Under the pieces are notes generated by a model that was not told the DNA's origin, ran no database searches, and saw only the letters and a program-made list of their open reading frames with translations. Both the position numbers and the translations under genes were made by a program. This document shows, one piece after another, positions 24,126 through 33,618 of a stretch of 64,000 bases of DNA; position 1 is the first letter of the stretch; each line of letters begins with the position of its first letter. Source of the DNA: Methylomonas koyamae (lineage in GTDB: Bacteria > Pseudomonadota > Gammaproteobacteria > Methylococcales > Methylomonadaceae); assembly GCF_006483455.1 (NCBI RefSeq), contig NZ_PPPU01000003.1, positions 109,461 through 173,460 of the forward strand. The letters are read 5' to 3'.

Positions 24126-26228
24126 CTAAACCTCGGCGTAATGGCGGCTGCGGCCGATCCAGCGGTCGATGAGGGGTTGGATGATTTCGGGATGATGTTG
24201 AACGATTGTCTGCGCCGCGGCCGGAATCGATTCCAGCAGTTCGCGGTCGCGTTCCAGGTCGGCGATTTTAAATTGAATCTGTCCGGTCTGGCGGGTGCCC
24301 ATCACTTCGCCGGGGCCGCGCAATTCCAGGTCTTTTTCGGCGATGACGAAGCCGTCGCTGCTTTGTTTCAAAATTGCCAGGCGTTGTTTGCCGGTTTGCG
24401 ACAACGGCGCTTGGTAGAGCAGCAGGCAATAACTGTCCTGATTGCCGCGCCCGACTCGGCCGCGCAACTGATGCAATTGCGATAGTCCCAGCCGTTCCGG
24501 ATTTTCGATCACCATCAGCCCGGCGTTGGGTACGTCGACGCCGACTTCGATCACCGTAGTAGCCACCAATAGGTCGCACTCCCGGTTTTTGAACGCCTGC
24601 ATCACCACGTCCTTCTCTGCAGCTTTCATCCTGCCGTGGACCAAACCGATGCGCACCTTGGGCAAGGCCTGGCGCAATGCGGCGGCGGTCTTTTCGGCCG
24701 CCTCGCATTGCAGCACTTCCGATTCTTCGATCAAGGTACAAACCCAATAGGCTTGGCGTTGTTGAGCGACCCAATGTTCGATCCTGTCGATCACGTCCGC
24801 CCGGCGTTCCGACGATATCGCGCTGGTTGCGACCGGTTTGCGGCCCGGCGGCAGTTCGTCGATCACCGAGATGTCCAAATCGGAATATTGCAGCATTGCC
24901 AAGGTTCGCGGAATCGGCGTTGCGGTCATGATCAGCTGGTGCGGCCGCAAACCGCCGGTTTGGCCTTTCTCGCGCAAGGCCAAACGCTGATGGACGCCGA
25001 AACGGTGCTGCTCGTCGATGACGATCAACCCCAGTTTATGGAAATGCACACTGTCCTGGAACAAGGCATGGGTGCCGATCACAATCCCGGCGCTGCCGTC
25101 CGCCAGCGCTTGTAACGTTTGTTGTCGGGTTTTGCCCTTGAGTTGGCCGCTCAGAAACAGCACTCGGGTCGGCAGGTCGGCGAACCAATTGCTGAAAGTG
25201 CGGAAATGCTGCTCGGCGAGTAATTCGGTCGGCGCCATGATCGCAGTCTGGTAGCCGGAAGCGAGTGCAGCCAGTGCGGCCAGCGCGGCGACCACGGTCT
25301 TGCCGGAGCCGACATCGCCTTGCACCAGGCGCAGCATTGGCCGGTTTTGCCGGCAATCGGCCTCGATTTCGGCGGCCACCCGCTGCTGGGCGGCGGTCAG
25401 CCGAAACGGCAAAGCGGCCAGAAAGGCCTGTTTGGTCTGCGCATCCAGGCTCAGAGTCGGCGCCGGCCATTGTTTGTAGGCCAGTTTGCCTTGCAACAGT
25501 GCCAGATGGTGGGCCAGAAATTCCTCGAACGCCAGACGCCGCAACGCCGGTAACGGCGTTCCGCTCAATATCTGCGCGGAAAGCTGCGGCGGCGGGGTAT
25601 GCAGCGTGCGCAAAGCGTCTTGCAGGCTGGGGTAGTCTCGGCTTTGCAGCAGTTCGGCAGGTAACCAGTCCTTTATCGCATCGCGGCTGTGCAGGCATAG
25701 GCTCAGAGCCTGGCGGGCGGCTTTGCGCCATGCGGATTGGGAGACGCCTTCGGTTAACGGATACACCGGTGTCAGCGTCTGCTCGATCAGTTGCGCCGGA
25801 TCGTCGACCAGTCGGTATTCCGGATGCACCATTTCCAGGCCGTTGAAGCCGTAACGGATTTCGCCGAAACAGCTGATCTGTACGCCGGGCTTCAATTGCT
25901 GGCTTTGCTGCACCGAGAAATGAAAAAAGCGGAGCGACAATTCGCCGCTGCCGTCGGCGATGCGACAAATCACGCTATTTCGGCCGCGTTGAATCTGGTC
26001 GGTGAATTCGACGCGGCCACAGACCAAGGCGGTCATACCGGGCAGCAATTGGTTGAGCGGCGTGATCCGGCTGCGGTCCTGGTAACGTAACGGCAGGTGG
26101 AACAGCAGGTCTTGCACATGGCGGATGCCGAGTTTTTCCAGGCGGGCGGCCGATTGGGCACCGATGCCGTTCAATGCGGTGACCGGCAACAGCCGCGGGT
26201 CCGGATGCTGTTGCGGTTCGCTGCGCAT
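24126..26228 (-). CDS. recG: ATP-dependent DNA helicase RecG
   Basis: A 700-residue SF2 helicase. The N-terminal wedge/OB domain (about 1-250) contains LLFHLPLRYQDRSRI; Walker A is GDVGSGKTVVA, the Walker B box DEQH (VIDEQHRFG), TATPIPRTLA motif III, and the C-terminal helicase part ends with the TRG segment MVIENPERLGLSQLHQLRGRVGR. It remodels stalled forks and branched DNA. Follows ridA and precedes ubiC, a common order after spoT. Confidence 0.97.
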   Translation of the reverse strand: MRSEPQQHPDPRLLPVTALNGIGAQSAARLEKLGIRHVQDLLFHLPLRYQDRSRITPLNQLLPGMTALVCGRVEFTDQIQRGRNSVICRIADGSGELSLRFFHFSVQQSQQLKPGVQISCFGEIRYGFNGLEMVHPEYRLVDDPAQLIEQTLTPVYPLTEGVSQSAWRKAARQALSLCLHSRDAIKDWLPAELLQSRDYPSLQDALRTLHTPPPQLSAQILSGTPLPALRRLAFEEFLAHHLALLQGKLAYKQWPAPTLSLDAQTKQAFLAALPFRLTAAQQRVAAEIEADCRQNRPMLRLVQGDVGSGKTVVAALAALAALASGYQTAIMAPTELLAEQHFRTFSNWFADLPTRVLFLSGQLKGKTRQQTLQALADGSAGIVIGTHALFQDSVHFHKLGLIVIDEQHRFGVHQRLALREKGQTGGLRPHQLIMTATPIPRTLAMLQYSDLDISVIDELPPGRKPVATSAISSERRADVIDRIEHWVAQQRQAYWVCTLIEESEVLQCEAAEKTAAALRQALPKVRIGLVHGRMKAAEKDVVMQAFKNRECDLLVATTVIEVGVDVPNAGLMVIENPERLGLSQLHQLRGRVGRGNQDSYCLLLYQAPLSQTGKQRLAILKQSSDGFVIAEKDLELRGPGEVMGTRQTGQIQFKIADLERDRELLESIPAAAQTIVQHHPEIIQPLIDRWIGRSRHYAEV

Positions 26229-26285
26229 CGTCGCTACGGTTGGGACAGGGCTAAGGCGACTGTGTCCGCCGCCACGGCGCCGAGC

Positions 26286-26681
26286 TCAGTAATATTCGTT
26301 GGGTAAAACCAAAATGCCGTCCATTTCGACGCTGGCCGATTTGGGCAGTGCGGCAACGCCGATCGCGGCGCGGGCCGGGTAGGGTTGGTGGAAATATTCG
26401 GCCATGATTTCGTTGACGATCGGAAAATGGCTCAGGTCGGTCAGAAACACGTTCAGTTTGACGATGTCGTTCAAGCTGCCGCCGGCGGCTTCGGCCACGG
26501 CCTTCAGATTGTCGAATACCCGGCGGATTTGCAGGTCGATGTCGCCGTCGACCATTTGCATGGTTTGCGGATCCAACGGAATTTGTCCGGACAGGTAGAC
26601 GGTATTGTCGACTTTGACCGCTTGCGAGTAAGTGCCGATGGCTTGCGGCGCCAGCGGCGTGGAGATGGTTTCCTTGCTCAT
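26286..26681 (-). CDS. ridA: RidA/YjgF family reactive intermediate deaminase
   Basis: A 131-residue member of the RidA family that hydrolyses reactive enamine/imine intermediates made by PLP enzymes. Signatures: [34 protein letters not shown] stretch, and [23 protein letters not shown] containing the catalytic Arg. The ATG begins one base after the spoT stop. Confidence 0.95.
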   Translation of the reverse strand: MSKETISTPLAPQAIGTYSQAVKVDNTVYLSGQIPLDPQTMQMVDGDIDLQIRRVFDNLKAVAEAAGGSLNDIVKLNVFLTDLSHFPIVNEIMAEYFHQPYPARAAIGVAALPKSASVEMDGILVLPNEYY

Positions 26682-26682
26682 G

Positions 26683-28866
26683 TTATGCCTTGATGCGGGT
26701 GATTTTTAAAACGATGGACAGCTTTTTCAATTTGCGGATGATGTTGGCCAGGTGTACCCGGTCGCGCACGGCTAGAACCAGCAAGTCCACCGAGACCCGG
26801 TCGTCCTGGCTGACCACGTTGATGTTCTCGATATTCGAGTCCATGCTGGAGATGGTCGAAGCAATCGTGGCCAGCGAGCCGCGCTGGTTCAGCAGCTCGA
26901 TCCGGATTTCGGCTGGGAACTCGCCGCTGGCTTCCGGGCTCCACTCCACATCCAGCCAGGTGGTTTGTTTTTTGCGGACTTCGTTGCTGTTGCGGCATTC
27001 GTGGTGGTGAACCACGATGCCTTTGCCCGGGTTGAAAAAACCGATGATAGGATCCCCCGGAATTGGCCGGCAGCACTTGGCCAGACTGACGACGATGCCC
27101 TCGGTGCCCTTGATAATCAACGGTGTTTTATGGTGCGGTTCGTTATCGTCCAGTTTGACTGCGGCGTTGACGTCGGTTTGGCTGATGCGTTTGGCGACCA
27201 GGAACGGCATCCGGTTGCCGAGGCCGATGTCTTCCAGCAATTCGTTCAACGAGTGCTTTTTCAAGACTTGCAGCACCTGCAGAATCCGGGTGTTGTCGAC
27301 GCTTTCTAGTTGGATGCCCAGGCTGTGCAGTTCTTTTTCCAACAGGCGGCGGCCGAGGTTGATGGCTTCCTGCTGGTTGAAATTCTTCAAATAGGCGCGG
27401 ATGCAACTGCGCGCCTTGGCGGTGATCACGTAGTTTAGCCACAGTGGATTGGGTCGGGCCCAGGTGGCGGTGATGACTTCGACCGTCATGCCGTTTTCCA
27501 GCTTGGTTTGCAACGGCACCAGTTTTTTGTCGATCCGGGCCGAGATGCAGGCGTTGCCGACGTCGGTATGCACCATGTAAGCAAAGTCGACCACGGTAGC
27601 GCCGCGCGGCAGCTTGATGATCTTGCCTTTCGGCGTAAACACGAATACTTCCTGCGGAAACAGGTCGACTTTGAGATTATCGATGAACTCGAGCGAGTCG
27701 CCGGCCGATTTCTGAATTTCCAACAGGTCGCGCAGCCATTCGTTGGCACGGGCCTGTATCGTCTCGCTTTTATCGTTGTCGGACTTGTACAGCCAATGTG
27801 CGGCGATGCCGGATTCCGACAAGCGGTGCATTTCGTGGGTGCGGATCTGGATCTCGATCGGTACCCCGTAAGGGCCGATCAGAATCGTGTGCAGCGACTG
27901 GTAGCCGTTGGCTTTGGGCAGGGCGATATAGTCCTTGAACCGGCCGGGTACCGGTTTATACAGATTGTGCACGCAACCGAGCGCGCGGTAGCAATCGTCC
28001 ACTTGGGAGCAATAAATCCGGAACGCGTATACGTCGAACACGTCAGTGAACGAAATCCGCTTGTTCAGCATTTTTTGGTAAATGCTGGCGATGTTTTTTT
28101 CCCGTCCAGCTACCGTGCCGTCCAGCCCGGATTCTTTCAGCCGGTTTTGAATCGCGTTCTGGATGGTGTCGATGATTTCCTTGCGGTTGCCGCGCGATTT
28201 TTTTACCGCATTGTTGATCGCCGCATAACGGTTCGGGTACAGGGCCTTGAAACCCAGCGATTCGAGCTGGTGGCGGACATCGTTCATGCCGAGGCGGTTG
28301 GCGATCGGCGCGTAGATTTCCAGCGTTTCCTTGGCGATCCGGCGCTTTTTGTCCAGGGGCATATTGCCCATGGTTTGCATGTTGTGTAGCCGGTCCGCCA
28401 GTTTGACGACGATGACGCGCAGGTCTTGCGCCATGGCTAAAAACATTTTGCGGACGTTTTCCGCTTGCGCTTCGGCGCGGGAGCGGCTGTCGATCTTGGA
28501 CAGTTTGGTCACGCCGTCGACCAGATCGGCAACCTCGGCGCCGAATTGTTCGCCGAGTTGTTCCTTGGTGATGGGGGTGTCTTCGATCACATCGTGCAGA
28601 ATCGCCGCCATGATGCCGTGGGCATCCATATGCATGCCGGCCAACGTGATCGCAACCGCAACCGGGTGGCAGATATAGGCTTCGCCGCTACGGCGGAATT
28701 GGCCGGAGTGGGCTGCCGCGCCGAAATGGTAGGCGCGTACAATATCGTTGATTTGGTCTTGGTCGAGATAGCTGCGCAGAACGTCGCACAGCTGGTGCAA
28801 CAGTTTTTCTTCCGGGTGTTCTATGGCCGGAAGTGCTGGAGTCGGCTTGGCTGCTATCTCGGGCAT
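26683..28866 (-). CDS. spoT: Bifunctional (p)ppGpp synthetase/hydrolase
   Basis: A 727-residue RelA/SpoT protein. The hydrolase HD domain is intact ([25 protein letters not shown]), so it can degrade (p)ppGpp. The synthetase domain (about 240-355) contains [20 protein letters not shown] and [12 protein letters not shown] ([16 protein letters not shown]) and a C-terminal ACT domain follow. Five bases downstream of rpoZ, the conserved rpoZ-spoT pair of gammaproteobacteria. Confidence 0.97.
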   Translation of the reverse strand: MPEIAAKPTPALPAIEHPEEKLLHQLCDVLRSYLDQDQINDIVRAYHFGAAAHSGQFRRSGEAYICHPVAVAITLAGMHMDAHGIMAAILHDVIEDTPITKEQLGEQFGAEVADLVDGVTKLSKIDSRSRAEAQAENVRKMFLAMAQDLRVIVVKLADRLHNMQTMGNMPLDKKRRIAKETLEIYAPIANRLGMNDVRHQLESLGFKALYPNRYAAINNAVKKSRGNRKEIIDTIQNAIQNRLKESGLDGTVAGREKNIASIYQKMLNKRISFTDVFDVYAFRIYCSQVDDCYRALGCVHNLYKPVPGRFKDYIALPKANGYQSLHTILIGPYGVPIEIQIRTHEMHRLSESGIAAHWLYKSDNDKSETIQARANEWLRDLLEIQKSAGDSLEFIDNLKVDLFPQEVFVFTPKGKIIKLPRGATVVDFAYMVHTDVGNACISARIDKKLVPLQTKLENGMTVEVITATWARPNPLWLNYVITAKARSCIRAYLKNFNQQEAINLGRRLLEKELHSLGIQLESVDNTRILQVLQVLKKHSLNELLEDIGLGNRMPFLVAKRISQTDVNAAVKLDDNEPHHKTPLIIKGTEGIVVSLAKCCRPIPGDPIIGFFNPGKGIVVHHHECRNSNEVRKKQTTWLDVEWSPEASGEFPAEIRIELLNQRGSLATIASTISSMDSNIENINVVSQDDRVSVDLLVLAVRDRVHLANIIRKLKKLSIVLKITRIKA

Positions 28867-28871
28867 ACCGC

Positions 28872-29111
28872 TTAAAGTTCCAGGTGGGTTTCGGAGACGT
28901 AGCTGGAGCGGTGCAGGCGGTCGACATTTTCCTCGGTGACGAAACCTGCGGCGATTTCGCGCAGTGCCACTACAGTGTCTTTATCCTTGCCGCGCGGCAC
29001 GAATTCGTCGGCACCTTTTTCCAACTGGCGCGCTCTTTTACTGGCCAGCAGTACCAGTTTGAAGCGGTTTTCTACATTTTCTAAGCAATCTTCGACAGTC
29101 ACGCGGGCCAT
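28872..29111 (-). CDS. rpoZ: RNA polymerase omega subunit
   Basis: A 79-residue protein; [27 protein letters not shown] and [13 protein letters not shown] are omega signatures. It supports beta' folding and forms part of the ppGpp site. gmk, usually upstream, is not adjacent here. Confidence 0.97.
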   Translation of the reverse strand: MARVTVEDCLENVENRFKLVLLASKRARQLEKGADEFVPRGKDKDTVVALREIAAGFVTEENVDRLHRSSYVSETHLEL

Positions 29112-29254
29112 GATTAAACCTTGGTTGAGTTTATGGGATTGGAAGCTTGTAAAACCGCAAAGGTTTCAAGCGGAGAGGGCTGAATTATAAGACAAAAGCA
29201 AGTCTTAAGCCAGATACGGAACGGCGGTGGGGCAAGGCAGGGTGACGGACAATA

Positions 29255-29280
29255 AAAAGCCCGCTCAGCGCGGGCCCGTC
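29255..29280 (-). terminator. Rho-independent terminator of the candidate small RNA
   Basis: On the minus strand GCCCGC, short loop, GCGGGC, then TTTTTA. It faces away from bepA-like and toward rpoZ, and is over 290 bases past the protease stop, so it most likely belongs to the RNA. Confidence 0.75.
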
Positions 29281-29450
29281 CTGTTTGTTGTAATTATTAT
29301 TGTTATTGTGTTGGACGCCTGCCTTAAGGCAGTTTAGTCAAGCAGTTACTATTTATTATTATTATTGTCAGCCTTTGTTACAGGCCGCTTCCCTCCCCCT
29401 CAAAGATACAACCCTGTCGGGTTGAATGCACTCCGTAAAAGGTGGCCGAA
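29255..29450 (-). ncRNA. Candidate CrcZ/CrcY-like Hfq-sequestering small RNA
   Basis: The 464-bp gap 29112-29575 has no gene. Read on the minus strand it shows a -35-like TTGTTG, 16 bases and TAAAAT (about 29458-29485), a hairpin CAACCC/GGGTTG (29409-29424), an unpaired ACAATAATAATAATAAATA tract, a CTGCC/GGCAG hairpin (29319-29332), a second CACAATAACAATAATAA and ACAACAAACA tract, and a Rho-independent terminator GCCCGC/GCGGGC with TTTTTA (29255-29280). Repeated AAYAAY tracts between hairpins are the hallmark of the Pseudomonas CrcZ/CrcY RNAs that titrate Hfq-Crc. Ends are estimates. Confidence 0.55.
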
Positions 29451-29575
29451 GTGTATTTTAAAAAAATCGGAGTGTCCAACAAAAAAATGCCTTTTTTGCG
29501 AAGAAATGGTTTCGCCTCGAAATTGATTTTTTTAAACAGAAGCTTAGAGAGTGTTAGGGTTTTCTAATGTTTGCT

Positions 29576-31027
29576 TCAGCGCTCCATTCGGCGGGATTCT
29601 TCTTCGCTCAGGAAAAAATTTAAGCGTTCGTTAAGGATCGCTTGCAATTGAAAACTGAGGTCGTTTTGTTGTTTGGCCAGCCGGATCTGGGTGATGGCCG
29701 ATTCGGTATCGCCGCTGGCGTAATAGTATTCGGCGGTATAGCGGTGCGATTCGCCCGGTTGTTTCAGGTCGGCGAAGATTTGTGCGAGCAGTTCGTAGTA
29801 GTAAGGTTGGTCTTTTTGGTCTTCGGGCAGGCTTTGTAGGATTTGTTTGGCACGTTCGGCGCGTCCGCCTTTCAGCAGGCTGCGGGTATATTCGATCTTC
29901 ACTGCAGCGTTGTTCGGAAAGCGGGCGAGGGCGGCTTCGTAGAGTTTGCCGGCTTTATCGTAATCGTGGCTTTCGCTGGCGGTGCGCGCCAAGGCAGCGA
30001 TATATTGAGGTTGATTGGGGTATTGTTCCGCCAACTGCTGGAATATTTGGTTGGCGGCCGCAAATTGCAGATTCTGCAATTGCACCAGACCCATGCCGTA
30101 ACGGGCGACCGCGCGTTGCTCGCTAGTGCCTTGCATTTCCAGTGTAGTGAAATGCTGCATTGCCGCTTTGGTATCCCGCGCGGTAACCACCGCTAACTTG
30201 GCTTTGACAAGCTGGTAGGCCAGCGAGTCGGGATACTGCCGGTAAGGATAAATTTCGGCGCGGCCGCGGGTGTCGGCAACCCGGTTTTCCGACACCGGGT
30301 GAGTTCTCAAAAATTCCGGAACGCCTTTCCCGTAGTAGCGGGTAGACTGCTGCAGTTTTTCAAAAAACGCCGGCATCGCACGCGGGTCAAAGTTAGATTC
30401 CGCCAGCGTCTGCATACCGACCCTGTCGGCTTCCTTCTCGTGGTCGCGGGTAAAGTCGATTTGAAACTGAATGTTGCCGGCCTGGATTGCCATCAGCGCC
30501 GCTTGTCCCATGTTCGGTGACTGGGTCCCGATCAGGATCGCCGCCAGCGTCGCGGCAACGGTCGGAATCGACAGTTTGCTGGCTTTTTCGATCGAGCGAT
30601 ACAGATGGCGTTGGGTGACGTGGGCGATCTCGTGCGCCATGACCGAAGCCAGTTCGCTTTCGGCTTCCGTCAGCAAAATCAGTCCCGAGTTGACGCCGAT
30701 ATAGCCGCCGGGGCCGGCGAAAGCGTTGATGTTCTGGTCCATCACGACAAAGAAATGAAACGGGTTGGACGGCGTATCACTGTGAGATGCCAGTTGTCGG
30801 CCTATGTTCTCGATGTATTGCTGGATTTCGACGTCTTGACTGATTTCGGCTTGCCGATGCAGATTGCGGAAGAAGGCTTCGCCGAATTCCTTTTCCTGAA
30901 TCGGCGAAATGATCGCGCCGGCGGAGTCGCCCATGTCCGGCAACTGGATTTTGTCAATTTCTAGCGCATGCGGCGGGGGGCAAAACAGGCTCAAACCAAG
31001 GGCGAGCGTAACGGGTATTAGTCTCAT
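29576..31027 (-). CDS. Periplasmic M48 zinc metalloprotease with TPR repeats (BepA-like)
   Basis: 483 residues from ATG 31027, with a signal peptide (MRLIPVTLALGLSLFCPPPHA). The catalytic motif HEIAH, the third ligand in EKEADRVGM and the preceding NAFAGPGGYIGVNSGLI place it in the BepA/YfgC group. The C-terminal third contains tetratricopeptide-like repeats (YIAALARTASESHDYDKAGKLYEAAL). Such proteases act in outer-membrane protein quality control. Upstream of it on the other strand is tusD. A longer frame to 31138 has no better start. Confidence 0.92.
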   Translation of the reverse strand: MRLIPVTLALGLSLFCPPPHALEIDKIQLPDMGDSAGAIISPIQEKEFGEAFFRNLHRQAEISQDVEIQQYIENIGRQLASHSDTPSNPFHFFVVMDQNINAFAGPGGYIGVNSGLILLTEAESELASVMAHEIAHVTQRHLYRSIEKASKLSIPTVAATLAAILIGTQSPNMGQAALMAIQAGNIQFQIDFTRDHEKEADRVGMQTLAESNFDPRAMPAFFEKLQQSTRYYGKGVPEFLRTHPVSENRVADTRGRAEIYPYRQYPDSLAYQLVKAKLAVVTARDTKAAMQHFTTLEMQGTSEQRAVARYGMGLVQLQNLQFAAANQIFQQLAEQYPNQPQYIAALARTASESHDYDKAGKLYEAALARFPNNAAVKIEYTRSLLKGGRAERAKQILQSLPEDQKDQPYYYELLAQIFADLKQPGESHRYTAEYYYASGDTESAITQIRLAKQQNDLSFQLQAILNERLNFFLSEEESRRMER

Positions 31028-31152
31028 GGCGGATCGGACCTGAGGTATCGAATTTGGTTCCATCGCGAATGCTCGGCGGCAAAACAGGCAAGATTGGTGG
31101 GCGCGTATTAAAATGCAACGATGTTTTTGCAAAGACAATATTCTACAGTGCG

Positions 31153-31542
31153 ATGAAATATGCCGTTCAAGTTAATGCCGGGCCTTGCTCCGGCAACTCC
31201 GGACTATGTGCTTACCGATTTATTTCGGCCGCGCTCGATGCCGGTCACGATGTGGTTCGCGTATTTTTTTACAAGGACGGGGTTTACCATGCTTTTCGCT
31301 ACGCCAGTCCGCCGGAGGACGAACTGCAACTGGGGCGAAAATGGTCGGAATTGGCGCTAGACCGAGGAGTCGATCTAGCCGTTTGTATTTCCGCTGCCCA
31401 GCGTCGCGGCTTATTGTGTGCCGACGAAGCGCGCCGGCAAGGCAAGCTCGGCGACGATGTCGCGCCCGGGTTTCGGATCGCCGGCTTGGGGCAGTGGCTG
31501 GAAGCCGAGTTGTTGGCCGACCGCAGCTTGATATTCGCTTGA
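31153..31542 (+). CDS. tusD: Sulfurtransferase TusD/DsrE-like
   Basis: A 129-residue DsrE/DsrF-fold protein. The persulfide-carrying cysteine lies in DLAVCISAAQRRG, and FFYKDGVYHA and GLGQWLEAELLADR are TusD features. In E. coli TusD relays sulfur from TusA to TusE for 2-thiouridine in tRNA. The ATG 31153 gives the usual length; a 31054 extension has no support. Seven bases before tusC; no tusB follows. Confidence 0.9.
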   Translation: MKYAVQVNAGPCSGNSGLCAYRFISAALDAGHDVVRVFFYKDGVYHAFRYASPPEDELQLGRKWSELALDRGVDLAVCISAAQRRGLLCADEARRQGKLGDDVAPGFRIAGLGQWLEAELLADRSLIFA

Positions 31543-31549
31543 GGCGGCC

Positions 31550-31906
31550 ATGAAGTCGTTTTTGTTCGTAATGCGCCGGCCACCGTACACTGGGGTTCGC
31601 CTGGCGGAAACCTTGGACGCCTTATTAACGGCTGCGGCGTTCGATCAGCGGGTGGCGGTGTTGTGGCTGGACGATGGCGTGTTTCAGCTGTTGGCGCGGC
31701 AACAGCCGGAAAGTTTGGCGCTGAAAGATACCTCGGCTATTTTTAAGGCTTTGGAGCTTTACGAAGTGACGGAGCTGTATCTGGAGCGCGAATCCTTGCA
31801 GGCAAGAGGACTCACGGCGGACGAATTGATCTTGCCGGTACGCTTGGTCGGCCGGGGCGACGTCCATGATTTGATCGGCGGTTTCACAACGATCATTCCC
31901 GATTGA
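31550..31906 (+). CDS. tusC: Sulfur relay protein TusC/DsrF-like
   Basis: A 118-residue DsrE-fold protein with FLFVMRRPPYTGVRLAETLDALLT, LWLDDGVFQLL and the C-terminal DVHDLIGGFTTIIPD. It would pair with TusD. TusB (DsrH, about 95 residues) normally completes the hexamer but the next gene, 86 bases away, is unrelated. Confidence 0.87.
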   Translation: MKSFLFVMRRPPYTGVRLAETLDALLTAAAFDQRVAVLWLDDGVFQLLARQQPESLALKDTSAIFKALELYEVTELYLERESLQARGLTADELILPVRLVGRGDVHDLIGGFTTIIPD

Positions 31907-31992
31907 TGTCCCCGGCTTTACCCGGCCGACGCTGCATCGGCTAGAATTGCCGTTTAAACATTCCAAATTATTTTACGAGGATAGAGCACGCC

Positions 31993-32577
31993 ATGGCGGA
32001 AGAAATTGAAGAAAAACGGCGCTATTTCCGGGTCAACGATACTATCAACCTGTTGCACAAGGTGATCGATAAAAAGAATTTCGACGCCGCCAGCCATGTT
32101 TCCAACGACGTATTGAGCAATTGCACTTTGTCCTCAGCCCTGGACGTACTGGCTCAAGAAGCTCGGATGCTCGGGCCGCGCCTGGAACGGCGCGACCCGG
32201 AAATGTTCGAATATCTGAAGATTATCGACACCAAAATCAACCTGATCGCGCAGGCAATCAATGCCCAGACCGATAACTTTTCCGAGCACGATACTCGAGA
32301 AGTCAGTCTGAGTGCCACCGGCCTGGCGTTCAGTAACGAACAAGCGATTGCGGTCGGTGAAATCCTCGAGCTGCGGATGCTGTTGACCTCATGCATGGCG
32401 GTAATTGTCGCTTACGCCAGAGTCGTGCAATGCAAGGACATTTCTCAGGATAATCCGCAGCGGCCGTTCGCGATTTGTGTGGAATACATTAATCTGACCG
32501 AAGACAACCGCGAATTGTTGATCAAGCATGTCATCAAAAAGCAGTTGCAACAACTGCGCGACAAAAACGAATCCTGA
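31993..32577 (+). CDS. PilZ-domain-like protein
   Basis: A 194-residue cytoplasmic protein. EKRRYFRVND at the N-terminus resembles the PilZ RxxxR motif but sits before a helical region; the C-terminal part has the PilZ-like EVSLSATGLAF (DxSxxG-like) and ILELRMLLT segments. c-di-GMP binding is possible but the RxxxR and DxSxxG elements are far apart and the Asp is replaced (EVSLSATG). It stands alone before birA, 12 bases apart. Confidence 0.65.
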   Translation: MAEEIEEKRRYFRVNDTINLLHKVIDKKNFDAASHVSNDVLSNCTLSSALDVLAQEARMLGPRLERRDPEMFEYLKIIDTKINLIAQAINAQTDNFSEHDTREVSLSATGLAFSNEQAIAVGEILELRMLLTSCMAVIVAYARVVQCKDISQDNPQRPFAICVEYINLTEDNRELLIKHVIKKQLQQLRDKNES

Positions 32578-32589
32578 ACCGCGTTCCTT

Positions 32590-33618
32590 ATGTCCAAATC
32601 CGGTAACGGGGCCGCGGATGGAGCCACACCGCTGGCGCCGAAACTCAAACAGTTGATCGGGCTGTTGGGCGACGGCCGTTTCCACTCCGGTACCGAGTTG
32701 GCGCAATCTCTGGGTATCAGCCGGTCAGCAGTCTGGAAATACCAACAGGCGCTAGCGGATGCCGGTGTCGATTTGCTTGCGGTTTCCGGAAAGGGCTATC
32801 GCTTGAACCAGCCGTTGCAATTGTTGCAGGAAGGACAAATTCTGGAGTATTTGACTCAGGATGCTTCAGCCTTGCTGCGACGCATCGAGATCCACGACCG
32901 TATCCAGTCCACCAACGGGCGTTTACTTGAGCTCGCGCGCGAGTCGGGCGAGAGCGGCGTGGTTTGCCTGGCAGAGCAGCAAACCGCCGGACGCGGACGC
33001 CGTGGCCGGAAATGGATTTCACCCTTCGGCCACAATGTGTATTTGTCTATTCTCTGGCGTTTTCAGGGCGGACCGGCTGTTTTGAGCGGTTTGAGTTTGG
33101 CGATGGGCGTGGCCGTAGTGCGGGCACTGCGGGCATTGGGCGTCGAAGAGGTTGGCTTGAAATGGCCTAACGACATTTATTGGCGGCAACGTAAGTTAGC
33201 CGGCATATTGATCGAAGTCGGCGGCGAAAGCGGCGGGCCTTGCCATGCCGTGATGGGTTTGGGGCTAAATGTGTTCATGCCCGGCCGAGATGCGGCAGAG
33301 ATTGACCAAGCCTGGGTGGACCTGCATCGTATCCTGGCCGATGGTGCTCACGGTATGCGCAACCGGCTGACGGCGGAATTGCTAAACCATTTGCTTCCGG
33401 CCTTAGCCGCGTTTGAATCGCGCACTCTTGCTTACTGGTTGGCGGAATGGCGCAGCTACGATTGTATGTTGCAGCGTCCGGTCTGTGTGTTTTTGGGCGA
33501 GCAGCGGTTTAGCGGAGAAGCGGCCGGTATTGATGATCAAGGTTTGCTGCTACTACGTCAGGCCGACGGCGAAATACGTGCCTTTGCATCCGGTGAAGTG
33601 AGTCTACGTCAATCATGA
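32590..33618 (+). CDS. birA: Bifunctional biotin ligase/biotin operon repressor
   Basis: A 342-residue protein. Residues about 18-80 are a winged helix-turn-helix (SGTELAQSLGISRSAVWKYQQAL) and a wing (GKGYRLN), so it can bind DNA. The ligase core has GRGRRGRKW, LKWPNDI and KLAGILIE; a C-terminal SH3-like domain follows. It biotinylates acetyl-CoA carboxylase and should repress the bio operon; a matching operator is at 5743-5775. Its TGA overlaps the coaX ATG. Confidence 0.97.
   Translation: MSKSGNGAADGATPLAPKLKQLIGLLGDGRFHSGTELAQSLGISRSAVWKYQQALADAGVDLLAVSGKGYRLNQPLQLLQEGQILEYLTQDASALLRRIEIHDRIQSTNGRLLELARESGESGVVCLAEQQTAGRGRRGRKWISPFGHNVYLSILWRFQGGPAVLSGLSLAMGVAVVRALRALGVEEVGLKWPNDIYWRQRKLAGILIEVGGESGGPCHAVMGLGLNVFMPGRDAAEIDQAWVDLHRILADGAHGMRNRLTAELLNHLLPALAAFESRTLAYWLAEWRSYDCMLQRPVCVFLGEQRFSGEAAGIDDQGLLLLRQADGEIRAFASGEVSLRQS

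Noticed and set aside
27508..28389. 293-codon plus-strand ORF opposite spoT
   Set aside because: Mirror frame of a well-conserved gene; no start signal or recognised domain.
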